Assembly: GCF_001542905.1 (NCBI RefSeq)
Contig: NZ_LOAJ01000001.1
Location: 1,426,001 to 1,490,000 of the forward strand
From: Halorubrum aethiopicum
GTDB taxonomy: Archaea; Halobacteriota; Halobacteria; Halobacteriales; Haloferacaceae
Direction of reading: 5' to 3'
Length of the DNA: 64,000 nucleotides
Part shown: piece after piece, positions 24,664-34,813 of the stretch
How the letters are laid out: every line of letters begins with the position of its first letter
Numbering within the stretch: position 1 is the stretch's first letter
Made by a program: the position numbers and the translations under genes
Notes under the pieces: model-generated
The model's input: only the letters and a program-made list of their open reading frames with translations
Databases searched by the model: none
Told to the model about the DNA's origin: nothing

Positions 24664-25827
24664 ATGACTGACGACGGCAGGCGAGCAAGGGACGCGACGA
24701 ACGGAAGTCTTGCCGTTGCCCACTGGGGCGAACACGCTAACGGCGGCGGCGACCGACTCGCCTGGGAACTCTCTCGTGTCTTCGAGAACGCTCCATTCTT
24801 CGTTGGCTGGCGCGATGAGGATGTTGAACCCGATGACATCGAATCCGAACAACTCATCGAAGGACGCTTCTTGGCTTGGGCACTGGAGCGTGACGGCCTC
24901 GCCAAACAGTTCGCTCACCTGCTCGGGTGGCAGATCGCCGAGCCTCTCCGTGTGTATGATGTGCTCGTCACTAGCGGGAACGAACCGCTGTTCTACGTTC
25001 CACCCGACGACCAGACCTGGATCGCCTATATCCACCACACAAATCGTCGGCAATCGGACCAGATCGACGAGGTCACGTCCGCTCGATTCGCGTCGCCGAA
25101 GCTTCTGCTCTACTACGCGATGCGAGTCGCCTACGATCACAACACACACAAACCGGACCTGTTCGTCGTGAACTCCGAGGTCGTGAAACGCCGTGTCGTC
25201 CGCTACTGGGGTGTCGACGAGGACCGGATCCGAGTTGTCTATCCACCCGTCAACACGTCCGCGTACTCCCCTGACGACGCCAAGACGGAGGACTACTACC
25301 TCACGCTCTCGCGTCTCGACTGGCACAAGGACGTCGACGGAATCGTGAAGGCGTTCAACGGGCTGGATCAGCAGTTGATCGTCGCCGGCGATGGACCAGA
25401 ACGAGATTCGCTGGAGGAAATGGCCGGAAAGAACGTCGAATTCGCTGGATTTGTCCCCGAGGAACGGAAGCGAGAATTGCTCGCAGGCGCGAAGGCGTTC
25501 GTGTTCAACGGACGCGACGAGGATTTCGGTATTGCTCCTGTCGAGGCACTCGCCGCCGGAACACCGCTGCTGGGAATCGACGAGGGTATGACGCGTTACC
25601 AAGTCGTTCCCGGAAAGAACGGTTATCGCCACTCACGCGACGGCAGTCCGTCGATCGATGAAGCGGTCGTACGGTTCGAGACGGACGGGATCGAGTGGTC
25701 TCCAGACGAGATCGCGTCGTTCGCGGACCGGTTTTCAGTCTCGGCGTTTCACGAGGGGATGACAAACGCGGTCACCGAGGCAGTCGAGCGTTCTCGAATA
25801 GTTCCGGACTGGTACGAACAGTACTGA
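24664..25827 (+). CDS. GT4 glycosyltransferase
   Basis: A GT-B enzyme of about 387 residues. The N-terminal domain is divergent (SLAVAHWGEHANGGGDRLAWEL with a GGG loop; WIAYIHHTNRR). The C-terminal donor domain is standard: VVNSEVVKRRVVRYWGVDEDRI, VYPPVNTSAYS, YLTLSRLDWHKDVDGIVKAF, VAGDGPERDSLEEMA and FVFNGRDEDFGIAPVEALAAGTPLL. Start uncertain: ATG at 24664 (MTDDGRR) or 24637. It follows the previous GT4 by about 70 bases in the same direction and converges on the GT2 gene, 3 bases apart. It probably adds one sugar of the N-glycan. Confidence 0.9.
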   Translation: MTDDGRRARDATNGSLAVAHWGEHANGGGDRLAWELSRVFENAPFFVGWRDEDVEPDDIESEQLIEGRFLAWALERDGLAKQFAHLLGWQIAEPLRVYDVLVTSGNEPLFYVPPDDQTWIAYIHHTNRRQSDQIDEVTSARFASPKLLLYYAMRVAYDHNTHKPDLFVVNSEVVKRRVVRYWGVDEDRIRVVYPPVNTSAYSPDDAKTEDYYLTLSRLDWHKDVDGIVKAFNGLDQQLIVAGDGPERDSLEEMAGKNVEFAGFVPEERKRELLAGAKAFVFNGRDEDFGIAPVEALAAGTPLLGIDEGMTRYQVVPGKNGYRHSRDGSPSIDEAVVRFETDGIEWSPDEIASFADRFSVSAFHEGMTNAVTEAVERSRIVPDWYEQY

Positions 25828-25830
25828 TAA

Positions 25831-26769
25831 TTACCGATTCGCCTTCTCAACGAGGTTCGGCGTCACCACCGCGTACAAGTATCCCAACCCGACCGCTCCG
25901 GTGAACGCGCCGATCGCCGCCAGCTGCGTCACTGCGGCCATGGAAGGAGACCGGATCAATCCCTCCACCCGGCGTGGTACCCTGTCCGTCAGCAACCATT
26001 TCAGATAATCTCCCTTGTCGTCGGGCGCATCGGGGTACAACAGATCCATCACGCGCTTCGAATACCCCTGCCAGAACGACCGGAACAATAGCCAACGGAA
26101 TTCCCCTCGATACTCGAACAGGGTGTGGTGGACGACCGCGCCCTCGGTGAACACCATCCCCCTCCCGAACTCCTCTAACAGACGAATCCCCACCGGCGCT
26201 TCGTGCGCTTGGAGGTGTTTGTCACCCTTCCGTCCGGTGTTCGGATCGTAGCCGCCGACCTCCAGGAACTTCCCGCGGCGGTACGAGATGTTCGACCCGT
26301 ACGTGTTCCGGACCTCCTCGCCGTCCTCGGCGAAGTCGGGCTCGACGCAGCCGACGAGCCAGTAGAACTCCTCGGGAAAGAAGTTCGGACGGTCACCCTG
26401 CCAGTTCGGTCGCACGTCACCGCCGACCGCGATCGCGTCGGTCGTCTCGTACACCTCGACGAGCGACTCGATCCAGTCGCTCTCCGCCACGCCGTCGTCG
26501 TCGATGAACGCGACGATCTCTCCGGATGCCAACTCCGCGCCCTTCGTCCGGCTGTAGGAGATCCCGCGGTTCTCCTCGTTGTCGTGGATCACGACGTTCT
26601 CGCGGTCGCCGAAGTCCGCGACCGCCCGCTCGTACACCTCGGGATTCCCGTCGATCACCAACACGACCTCGATCGGGTCGTACGTCTGAGAAAGCGCGCT
26701 CTCGACGGCCTCCGTGAACACGTCGTAGCGGTCCATCGTGTACGTACAGACGACGACGGAGACCTTCAT
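25831..26769 (-). CDS. GT2 glycosyltransferase (AglG/AglI-like)
   Basis: A 312-residue family-2 (GT-A fold) enzyme. It shows the SVVVCTYTMDRYDVFTEAVESAL start, VLVIDGNPEVYERAV, NRGISYSRTKGAELASGEIVAFIDDDG (with the metal-binding DDD), and a C-terminal hydrophobic segment (about residues 282-303) that would tether it to the membrane. The YTMDR start and size resemble AglG/AglI/AglE-type enzymes that add hexuronic acids to dolichyl phosphate glycans in Haloferax and lie beside aglB. It is divergent from aglB with a 100-base promoter gap. Exact sugar unknown. Confidence 0.9.
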   Translation of the reverse strand: MKVSVVVCTYTMDRYDVFTEAVESALSQTYDPIEVVLVIDGNPEVYERAVADFGDRENVVIHDNEENRGISYSRTKGAELASGEIVAFIDDDGVAESDWIESLVEVYETTDAIAVGGDVRPNWQGDRPNFFPEEFYWLVGCVEPDFAEDGEEVRNTYGSNISYRRGKFLEVGGYDPNTGRKGDKHLQAHEAPVGIRLLEEFGRGMVFTEGAVVHHTLFEYRGEFRWLLFRSFWQGYSKRVMDLLYPDAPDDKGDYLKWLLTDRVPRRVEGLIRSPSMAAVTQLAAIGAFTGAVGLGYLYAVVTPNLVEKANR

Positions 26770-26871
26770 CGGTCGATGGTTTCGGAGGTGGACGAATAAA
26801 CATTCTGACCTCCCGTCGTCGTCGACCAGTTATAACAAGGCTTATGGACGTTTTCGGAGTGTTCCCGTGTA

Positions 26872-29800
26872 ATGAGCGAACGAACGGATACCGCCGAGGA
26901 GGACGGGCGCTCCCCGCGCGATCTGCTCCAACAGTGGTATCACGTCCCGGCCCTCCTCGGGATACTGGTCTTCATGCTGTGGACACGGCTCCGCTCGTAC
27001 GGGAACTTCATCATCGACGGCGAGGTGTACTTCCGCGGGAACGACCCATGGTACCACCTCCGCGAGACAAGTTATCTCCTCGAGAACTGGCCGAACACGC
27101 TCCCGTACGACGTGTGGACCGGATTCCCGTTCGGACGGTCGGCCGGACAGTTCGGCACCCTCTGGGACCACATCATGGCCGTGAGCATCTGGATCGCCGG
27201 TCCGATCATGGGCGGCCCCGAGGAGGTCATGCTGATCATGGCACCCATCGCGGGATCCCTCGTCGCGGTTCCCACGTTCTTCATCGCGCGCCGGTTCGTC
27301 GACCGTCCGGCCGCCCTCGTGTCGTCCGGCGTGCTCGCGCTCCTCCCGGGCACGTTCTTCAGCTACTCGCTGGTCGGGTTCCCCGACCACAGCGCCGCCG
27401 AGGTGTTCTTCCAGTCGGTCGCCGTCCTCGGGTTCCTCGTCGCCTTCGCGGTCGCGGAGCGCGAGGCACCCGTCTGGGAGCTCGTCGTCGACCGCGACTG
27501 GGACGCCCTCCGCCGACCCGCCGCGTACGCCGCGGCCGCGGGCGTCGCGCTCGGCCTCTACATCTGGACGTGGCAGCCGGGGATCCTGATGGTCGGGTTC
27601 ACCGGCGTCTACCTCGCGGTCAAGATCACGAGCGACGTGTATCACGAGAAGACTCCCGAACCGATCGCCTTCGCGGGCGGGATCGCGATGGGCGTCGCCG
27701 GCCTGATGCAGCTGATACCCATCGACACGTTCTCGTTCGACGTGACGGGCTACTCGCTGCTCCAGGTCGTACTCCCGCTCGGCGTCGCCGCGGGAGCGGT
27801 CTTCCTCGCGTGGCTCGCCCGCCAGTGGGAGGCGCGCGACGACCTGACTCCCGACACCTATCCGGCGGCCGTCGGCGGCCTGATCGTCGCCTCCGCCGGC
27901 TTCCTCTGGCTGGCGCTCCCGTCGCTGTGGTCGATGCTCTCGAGCAACCTCCTGAACTTCGTCGGGTTCAGCGCCCGCGCCACGTTCCAGACGATCGGCG
28001 AGGGCCAGCCGCCGCTTCAGAACGCCTCCTTCGCCGACTTCGTTCTCGGCCAGTACGGCCTCGCCTTCTTCCTCGCGCTCGCGGCGGTCCTCTACGTCGT
28101 CGCGCGTCCGCTCTACCGCTCCGACGATCCGAACCACACGCTGTACATCCCCGCGGCGCTCGCCGTCGTCGGCTCCGTCTACGCGGTGCCCCAACTGTAC
28201 GACGCGATCGGCGGCGTCGTCGGCGTGAGCTGGCAGGTAGTCGGGCTCGTGGTCGCGGCGGGGTTCCTCGTCGGCGCGACGTTCCTCGTCGAGTACGACG
28301 CCGAGGAGCTGTACTTCGTCGTGTGGGCGGCGTTCATCGGGAGCGCCGCGTTCACCCAGAGCCGCTTCAACTACTACCTCGCGGTGGTCGTCGCGGTGGG
28401 CGCGGCGTACTTCCTCCAGGTCACCTTCGACGCGATCGACCTGGACTCGCTCGACGCCCTCCGCGAGATCGAGGGGTGGCAGGTGTTGACCGCGCTCGCG
28501 GTGCTCGCCGTCCTCCTCGTGCCGCTCGTGGGCGTCGCCACGCCGGTGTGGACCGCGGGCAACTCGACCGGGCCGGGCAGCGTCGTCGAGTGGGACGAGA
28601 GCCTCCAGTGGATGAACGAGGAGACGCCGCACCCGGGCGAACTCGAGGGTGCCGACAACCCGATGGAGTACTACGGCACCTACGAGCGTCCCGCCGACGG
28701 CGACTTCGAGTACCCGGAGGGCGCGTACGGTGTCCAGTCGTGGTGGGACTACGGGCACTGGATCACGACCCGCGCGGAGCGGATCCCGAACGCCAACCCG
28801 TTCCAGCAGAACGCCGACGAAGCGGCGAACTACCTGCTCGCGCCGAGCGAGGAGGCCGCGCGGGAGGTGCTCGCGAGCCAGAGCACGGAGGGCGAACACA
28901 CCCGGTACGTGATGGTCGACCGCCAGATGGCCTCGCCGAACTCCAAGTTCGGCGCGCCGGTCACGTTCTACGACGAGGGGAACGTGACGCGGGAGGACTT
29001 CAACCGACCCCTCTATCGGCCGACAGATCAGGGTGGATTCCAGAGCCTGATGTACGTGAACACCCAGCGCTATCATGAGAGCCAGATGATCCGGCTGTAC
29101 GAGCACTACGGCAGTGCGGTCGAGCCTCGCCCCGTCGTTGTCAACTGGGACACACGAACAGCCCAAACCGCGGACGGTGAACAGGTCGAACTCGCCGTGG
29201 TCCCGGAGAACCCGCGTACGATGATCCGGCAGTTCGAGAACGTCTCCGCAGCGCGTGCGTTCGTCGAGGAGGATGGCAGCGCGCAGGTCGGCGGCGTCGG
29301 TGGGCTTCCCGCTGAACGCGTTGATGCGCTGGAACACCATCGGCTCGTCCACGCCACCGAGTCGCAGGGACAGTCTGCCTCGGCACGACAGGTGAGCGTT
29401 CTCCAGCAGCTCGGCTTGAATTTCGAAGAAGTTCTCGGCGAGTCTGTGCTCGCCGCGTTCCAAGACGACTGGGTGAAGACGTTCGAGCGCGTCCCCGGCG
29501 CGACGATCGAGGGAAGTGGCGCAGAGCCGGGTGAAGAAGTTCGCGCAGCCGTCGAAATGGAGAAGCCATCCGGCGAGACGTTCGTCTACCAGCAGTATAC
29601 GGAGGCAGACGATGACGGGAACTTCGAGTTCACAGTGCCGTACTCGACAACCGGATACGACGAGTTCGGGCCCGAAGAGGGGTACACCAACACGAGCGTA
29701 CGGGCGACCGGCCCCTACGAGATCACGACGGGTGTGGCGTCGGGAGGCGGCGACGTGACCCCGCAGGCCGGACAGGTGAACGTTACCGAGGGCCAAGTGA

Positions 29801-29949
29801 TCGGCGAGAACGATGCCGCTGCGACCGTTGAACTCCAACCGGTTCTGTCGGGAGGAAACAGCGGAGGCGATGACGGTACGACCGACGGCAGGACGAACGA
29901 GTCGAGCGGCTCGCTCGCCGCGCCCGACCGCGTCGCCGTGGCGGCCTGA
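26872..29949 (+). CDS. aglB: Dolichyl-(phospho)oligosaccharide-protein glycotransferase AglB
   Basis: Oligosaccharyltransferase (STT3 family), 1025 residues, which moves the glycan from dolichyl phosphate to Asn-x-Ser/Thr of S-layer and archaellum proteins on the outer membrane face. An N-terminal region of about 13 TMs (residues about 25-560) carries the first acidic motif GNDPWYH (Asp58) and GFPDHSAAEVFF. The soluble domain has WWDYGHW at 624-630. VDRQMASPNSKF may be the local DxxK-type motif. From about 29010 onward (residue about 713) codon use shifts toward lower GC, suggesting a mosaic C-terminus. It heads an operon with the DUF368 gene, 5 bases away. Confidence 0.97.
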   Translation: MSERTDTAEEDGRSPRDLLQQWYHVPALLGILVFMLWTRLRSYGNFIIDGEVYFRGNDPWYHLRETSYLLENWPNTLPYDVWTGFPFGRSAGQFGTLWDHIMAVSIWIAGPIMGGPEEVMLIMAPIAGSLVAVPTFFIARRFVDRPAALVSSGVLALLPGTFFSYSLVGFPDHSAAEVFFQSVAVLGFLVAFAVAEREAPVWELVVDRDWDALRRPAAYAAAAGVALGLYIWTWQPGILMVGFTGVYLAVKITSDVYHEKTPEPIAFAGGIAMGVAGLMQLIPIDTFSFDVTGYSLLQVVLPLGVAAGAVFLAWLARQWEARDDLTPDTYPAAVGGLIVASAGFLWLALPSLWSMLSSNLLNFVGFSARATFQTIGEGQPPLQNASFADFVLGQYGLAFFLALAAVLYVVARPLYRSDDPNHTLYIPAALAVVGSVYAVPQLYDAIGGVVGVSWQVVGLVVAAGFLVGATFLVEYDAEELYFVVWAAFIGSAAFTQSRFNYYLAVVVAVGAAYFLQVTFDAIDLDSLDALREIEGWQVLTALAVLAVLLVPLVGVATPVWTAGNSTGPGSVVEWDESLQWMNEETPHPGELEGADNPMEYYGTYERPADGDFEYPEGAYGVQSWWDYGHWITTRAERIPNANPFQQNADEAANYLLAPSEEAAREVLASQSTEGEHTRYVMVDRQMASPNSKFGAPVTFYDEGNVTREDFNRPLYRPTDQGGFQSLMYVNTQRYHESQMIRLYEHYGSAVEPRPVVVNWDTRTAQTADGEQVELAVVPENPRTMIRQFENVSAARAFVEEDGSAQVGGVGGLPAERVDALEHHRLVHATESQGQSASARQVSVLQQLGLNFEEVLGESVLAAFQDDWVKTFERVPGATIEGSGAEPGEEVRAAVEMEKPSGETFVYQQYTEADDDGNFEFTVPYSTTGYDEFGPEEGYTNTSVRATGPYEITTGVASGGGDVTPQAGQVNVTEGQVIGENDAAATVELQPVLSGGNSGGDDGTTDGRTNESSGSLAAPDRVAVAA

Positions 29950-29954
29950 TCGGG

Positions 29955-30899
<945 letters not shown>

Positions 30900-30960
30900 G
30901 TTCGGGCGGGCTCGGGAACGCTCGCTCCGCGGACTTCGAGCGCGTTCGCCGTGCGTCGTA

Positions 30961-31649
30961 GTGTTCAGATAAGCTGATTCCATGCGAAGCTGAACGATCT
31001 GATCCAATCGTCGGCGGTTTCTGCTTTGGCGTTGCTGAAACAGTTTGAGAAACAGACAGTTCGACGTTTTATTTCTCTAAAGACACGTTCAACGCTGTTC
31101 CGATTTCCATGTTTTTCGTATCTGAAATCGAAGCCGTGACGATGACACGCGTCTTGTAACGAGTGCGATCCATCGACGAGAAACACGGCGTCGGAGACGT
31201 CGTGTTTCTCGGAGAGTTCCGTCAGAAACGAATGTGCGAACACCTTTGTTGTCGTCGGCTCAAGCTTCGTATGGAGTAATTCGTTTGTCTCGGGATCGAC
31301 GGCGGCATACAGCCAATATTGCTCATCGTTGAGCCGGATCACAGTCTCGTCAACCGCAACGTGATCCGGGCACCGCCCAGTTTCGGGCTGTAAATCGGCC
31401 TTGTGAACCCAATTATGAACGGTTGATCGAGCACGTTTGACACCGAATATCTCAAGAATAGAAACGGTATTCGAAAGTGATAACACAGCGAGATGGAGCT
31501 GAATACCGAGCTTCATCAGCAATCTCGGTGTCGCTTCTCGTTCCACAAAACCTAATTCGATCTGGTCGATACTACCGGTGAGGCGTGTGTTTTCGGGCAT
31601 CAACCACTCAGAAAACACACCGCCTCACTCTTCACCCTTATCTGAACAC
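30961..31649 (-). mobile_element. IS6-family ISH element with perfect 13-bp ends
   Basis: A 689-bp element. GTGTTCAGATAAG at 30961 and its exact complement CTTATCTGAACAC ending at 31649 form the terminal inverted repeats. The immediate flanks do not give an 8-bp duplication. It lies 61 bases after the DUF368 stop and 53 bases before the methylmalonyl-CoA mutase start. Confidence 0.95.
30965..31600 (-). CDS. IS6-family transposase
   Basis: A 211-residue DDE transposase related to, but distinct from, the one at 21796. The N-terminal HTH reads SLSNTVSILEIFGVKRARS. Catalytic residues lie in VAVDETVIRLND, VFLVDGSHSLQDA and RNSVERVFREIKRR. It ends WNQLI inside the terminal repeat. Intact, so the element may be mobile. 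The start MPENTRLTGS at 31600 matches the usual N-terminus; an ATG at 31618 is also in frame. Confidence 0.93.
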   Translation of the reverse strand: MPENTRLTGSIDQIELGFVEREATPRLLMKLGIQLHLAVLSLSNTVSILEIFGVKRARSTVHNWVHKADLQPETGRCPDHVAVDETVIRLNDEQYWLYAAVDPETNELLHTKLEPTTTKVFAHSFLTELSEKHDVSDAVFLVDGSHSLQDACHRHGFDFRYEKHGNRNSVERVFREIKRRTVCFSNCFSNAKAETADDWIRSFSFAWNQLI

Positions 31650-31702
31650 CGCCCCGTGCGTCGGGTCAACCGTTAAGTCGCGGTCGGTCGACCGTGTAGG
31701 TA

Positions 31703-33378
31703 ATGTACGACCCCGAGGAGCTTGCCGAGATCCGGGAGGCGAAGGAGTCCTGGGAGGAGGGAACCTACGGCGACACCGTCGACCGATTCGGGGAGCGCGA
31801 AGCGGAGTTCACGACCGACACCGGCGGCCAGTCGGTCGATCCGCTGTACACCCCCGCCGACGTCGCCGATCACGACTACCGCGAGGACGCCGGCTTCCCC
31901 GGCGAAGAACCGTACACGCGCGGCGTCTACTCGACGATGCACCGCGGCCGGCTCTGGACGATGCGGCAGTACGCCGGAATGGGAACGGCCGCCGAGACCA
32001 ACGAACGGTTCCGCTACCTCATCGACGAGGGCTCCTCGGGGCTCTCGATGGCGTTCGATCTCCCGACGCAGATGGGATACGACTCCGACGCCGCGATGGC
32101 CGAGGGCGAGGTCGGTCGCTCGGGAGTCGCCATCGACACGCTCGACGACTTCGAGACCGTCTTCTCCGGCATCCCCCTCGACGAGGTCTCCACGTCGATG
32201 ACGATCAACGCGCCCGCCGCCGTGTTGCTCGCGATGTACGTCGCGATGGGCGACCAGCAGGGAGTCCCGCGCGAGGAGCTCCGCGGGACGATCCAGAACG
32301 ACATCATGAAGGAGTACGTCGCGCGGAACCTCTACATCTACCCGCCGGAGCCGTCGATGCGGCTCATCACCGACATCTTCGCGTTCTGTGCCGAGGAGGT
32401 GCCGGGGTTCAACACCATCTCCATCTCGGGGTACCACATCCGCGAGGCGGGCTCGACGGCCGCCCAGGAGGTGGCGTTCACGCTCGCGAACGGGATCGAG
32501 TACGTGGAGGCCGCCCTCGACGCCGGCCTCGACGTCGACGAGTTCGCTCCGCAACTCAGTTTCTTCTTCAACGCCCACAACAACGTCTTCGAGGAGGCGG
32601 CGAAGTTCCGGGCGGCACGCCGGATGTGGGCGCAGATCATGGACGAGCGGTTCGACGCCGAGAACCCCAAGTCGAAACAGCTCAAGTTCCACACCCAGAC
32701 CGGCGGCTCCACGCTGACCGCCCAACAGATCGAGAACAACGTCGTTCGAGTGGCGTACCAGGCGCTCGCTGCGGTGTTGGGGGGACCCAGAGCCTCCACA
32801 CGAACGGGAAGGACGAGGCGCTCGCGCTCCCCACGGAGAAGTCGGTTCGGACCGCCCTGCGCACCCAGCAGATCCTCGCACACGAGTCGGGCGCGGCCGA
32901 CACGATCGACCCCCTCGCCGGGAGCTACTACGTCGAGAGCCTCACCGACGGGATCGAGGAGGAGGCGTTCGAGATCATCGAGGAGATCGACCGCCGCGGC
33001 GGGGCCCTGGAGGCGGTCGAGAGCCAGTGGGTCCAACGGCAGATCCAGGACGTGGCCTTCGAGCGCCAGCGCGAGATCGAGGAGGGCGAACGCGTGATCG
33101 TCGGCGTCAACGAGTTCCAGGTGGACGAGGAGCCGGAGATGGACTTAGAGGAGGTCGACCCCGAACAGGAGGCCGAACAGCGCGAGCGGCTCGCGGCGGT
33201 GAAGGCCGACCGCGACGACGAGGCAGTCAACGCCGCGCTCGCCGCGGTCCGGGAGGCCGCACGGAGCGAGGAGAACGTCATGCCCCCGATCGTCGACGCG
33301 GTGAAGGCGTACGCGACCGTCCAAGAGATATCGGACGTGTTCCGCGAGGAATTCGGCGAGTACAGCCCGACTCGGTGA
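31703..33378 (+). pseudogene. mcmA: Methylmalonyl-CoA mutase large (catalytic) subunit with -1 frameshift
   Basis: The substrate-binding subunit of the B12-dependent mutase converting methylmalonyl-CoA and succinyl-CoA (558 residues if repaired). It shows RPxLW-equivalent [55 protein letters not shown] and [11 protein letters not shown]. The reading frame breaks at a run of six G (32779-32784), where the family motif GGTQSLHTN should be. One added G gives [20 protein letters not shown] and an intact C-terminus. The cobalamin-binding domain is absent, as usual for the archaeal split enzyme (mcmB elsewhere). Length is one base short of 3n. Sequencing error is a serious alternative. Confidence 0.9.
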
Positions 33379-33391
33379 GGTCGACTCGCGG

Positions 33392-33461
33392 TCGGACGGG
33401 GCGGCGAACCCCGCGATCGGACGGGGCGTCGAATCCCGCGATCGGAGGGACGCCGAGCCCC
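33392..33461. repeat. 25-bp tandem repeat, about 2.7 copies
   Basis: Units at 33392-33416 and 33417-33441 (TCGGACGGGGCGNCGAAYCC core) and a diverged third at 33442-33461, in the gap between the convergent mutase and transporter genes. Possibly slippage; it may also act in bidirectional termination. Confidence 0.75.
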
Positions 33462-33462
33462 C

Positions 33463-34299
33463 TCAGTTCGCGCCGCGGACGACGTGGCCGTACTTCAACA
33501 GCGCGACGAACACCGCGCCGCCGAAGGCGTTTCCGACCGTCGCCAGAACAAGGAATCCGACGTAGTCGGCCGGGGTGATCGCGGGCGACATGAACAGCCC
33601 GAACAACACCTCCACGTTGCCCGCGATCGAGTGCGGAAGGTGGAGGAGACCGATGGTCCCGGTGACGACCAACACGAGGATCAGCCGGCTCGTCGTCTCC
33701 TGGGCCGCCGCGATCAGCCACGCCAGGAGGCCCATCAGCCACCCGGCGAAGACGCCGCCAACGAACAGCCACGGGAGGTCGTGGGTGACGAGTTTCAACG
33801 CGATCGTCTCGAACGCCGCCGGCGTCACGACGCCGAGCTCCGGCATCAACAGGATCACGAGCAGGGTGAAACAGAGCCCGCCGACGAGGTTGCCGACGTA
33901 CACCAGCCCCCACAGCCGGCCCAGATCGCGGATCGACGCCTGGCCGTCGAGGACGGGGATCACGGCCAGCGTGGTGTGTTCGGTGAACAGCTCCGACCGG
34001 CCCAGGATCACGAACATGAACCCGATGGAGTAGACGCTCGCCAACAGCAGCTCGGTGGTGAGGTCGCCGAACCCGCCGGGCGAGAGCGTCAACACCACCG
34101 CCATCATCAGCGGACCGAAGCCGATGTCGAGGCCCGCGGACAGCCCCGAGAGCAGCAGTCCCGACCGCTCGCGGTTCATCTCGTGGAGCGCGCCCTCGAG
34201 GATCGTATCGAGGATGGTCCGGGAGGTCTTCTGCTCCGTCTGCGCGTCGGGGTTCTGGTCGGACACGACTCGTTCGATCTCTCGTTGCGCGGCACCCAA
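33463..34299 (-). CDS. Formate/nitrite transporter (FNT)-family membrane protein
   Basis: A 278-residue protein with a hydrophilic N-terminus (about 45 residues) and six TM segments. FNT features are the internal repeat, VYSIGFMFVILGRSELFTEHTTLAVIPVL (like FocA/NirC/YfdC LFTGN), GNLVGGLCFTLLVILL and NAFGGAVFVALLKYGHV. It would move small monovalent anions such as formate, nitrite or acetate. The NxGG second repeat motif is present. It lies between the mutase and epimerase genes on the opposite strand, so no operon with them. YfdC-like subgroup likely. Confidence 0.88.
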   Translation of the reverse strand: MGAAQREIERVVSDQNPDAQTEQKTSRTILDTILEGALHEMNRERSGLLLSGLSAGLDIGFGPLMMAVVLTLSPGGFGDLTTELLLASVYSIGFMFVILGRSELFTEHTTLAVIPVLDGQASIRDLGRLWGLVYVGNLVGGLCFTLLVILLMPELGVVTPAAFETIALKLVTHDLPWLFVGGVFAGWLMGLLAWLIAAAQETTSRLILVLVVTGTIGLLHLPHSIAGNVEVLFGLFMSPAITPADYVGFLVLATVGNAFGGAVFVALLKYGHVVRGAN

Positions 34300-34401
34300 A
34301 CCTTTCCCTCGGGGCGGGCCCTGCCGATGGGGTCCGCCCTACACCCCGCCGATCCGACTCGCGCCGCTCGATTATAAGTCGGCGACGCCCGACCGTCCGG
34401 C

Positions 34402-34794
34402 ATGCGCTTCGATCACGTCGGCGTCGCCACGCGAGACGCCGCCGACCTCGCCGACCTGTTCGCCGACCTCCTCGACGCCCCCGTCGCCCACGAGGAGACG
34501 TTCGACGGGATGCGCGTCGTCTTCCTCGAGTTCGCCGACGGCGGATACTTCGAACTGCTGGAGCCGGCCGCGGAGGGGACGATACGCGACTACCTCGACC
34601 GCGAGGGGCCGGGGATCCACCACGTCGCGCTCGCGACCGACGACCTCCCCGCGGCGCTCGACCGCGCGCGCGAGTTCGGCGTCGACCTCGTCGACGAGGA
34701 GCCGCGTCCCGGCGCGTGGGGTCACGAGGTGGCGTTCCTCCACCCGCGGTCGACCGGCGGCGTGCTCGTGGAGTTCGTCGGGTCGAGCGAGTGA
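34402..34794 (+). CDS. mce: Methylmalonyl-CoA epimerase
   Basis: A 130-residue vicinal-oxygen-chelate enzyme interconverting the (S) and (R) epimers of methylmalonyl-CoA, feeding the mutase encoded 1 kb upstream. Two beta-alpha-beta-beta-beta modules are visible: FDHVGVATRDAADLADLFADLL with the first metal His4-region, FLEFADGGYFELLEP with Glu, GPGIHHVALATDDL with His, and GVLVEFV with Glu. A TATA-like GATTATAAG at 34369-34377, about 28 bases ahead of the ATG, implies a leaderless mRNA. Identification is secure. Confidence 0.95.
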   Translation: MRFDHVGVATRDAADLADLFADLLDAPVAHEETFDGMRVVFLEFADGGYFELLEPAAEGTIRDYLDREGPGIHHVALATDDLPAALDRAREFGVDLVDEEPRPGAWGHEVAFLHPRSTGGVLVEFVGSSE

Positions 34795-34813
34795 GTCCGG
34801 CGGAGCCGCGGAC

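Noticed and set aside
26842-29838. A 998-codon open frame antisense to aglB
   Set aside because: Composition is Arg/Val/Asp/Glu shadow of a GC3-rich gene; no motif, and AglB on the other strand is unambiguous.
30949-31663. CCGTGCGTCG on both sides of the IS6 element (30949-30958 and 31654-31663) as target duplication
   Set aside because: The copies are 2 and 4 bases away from the element ends, whereas IS6 duplications are 8 bp and directly abut; probably coincidence in GC-rich DNA.
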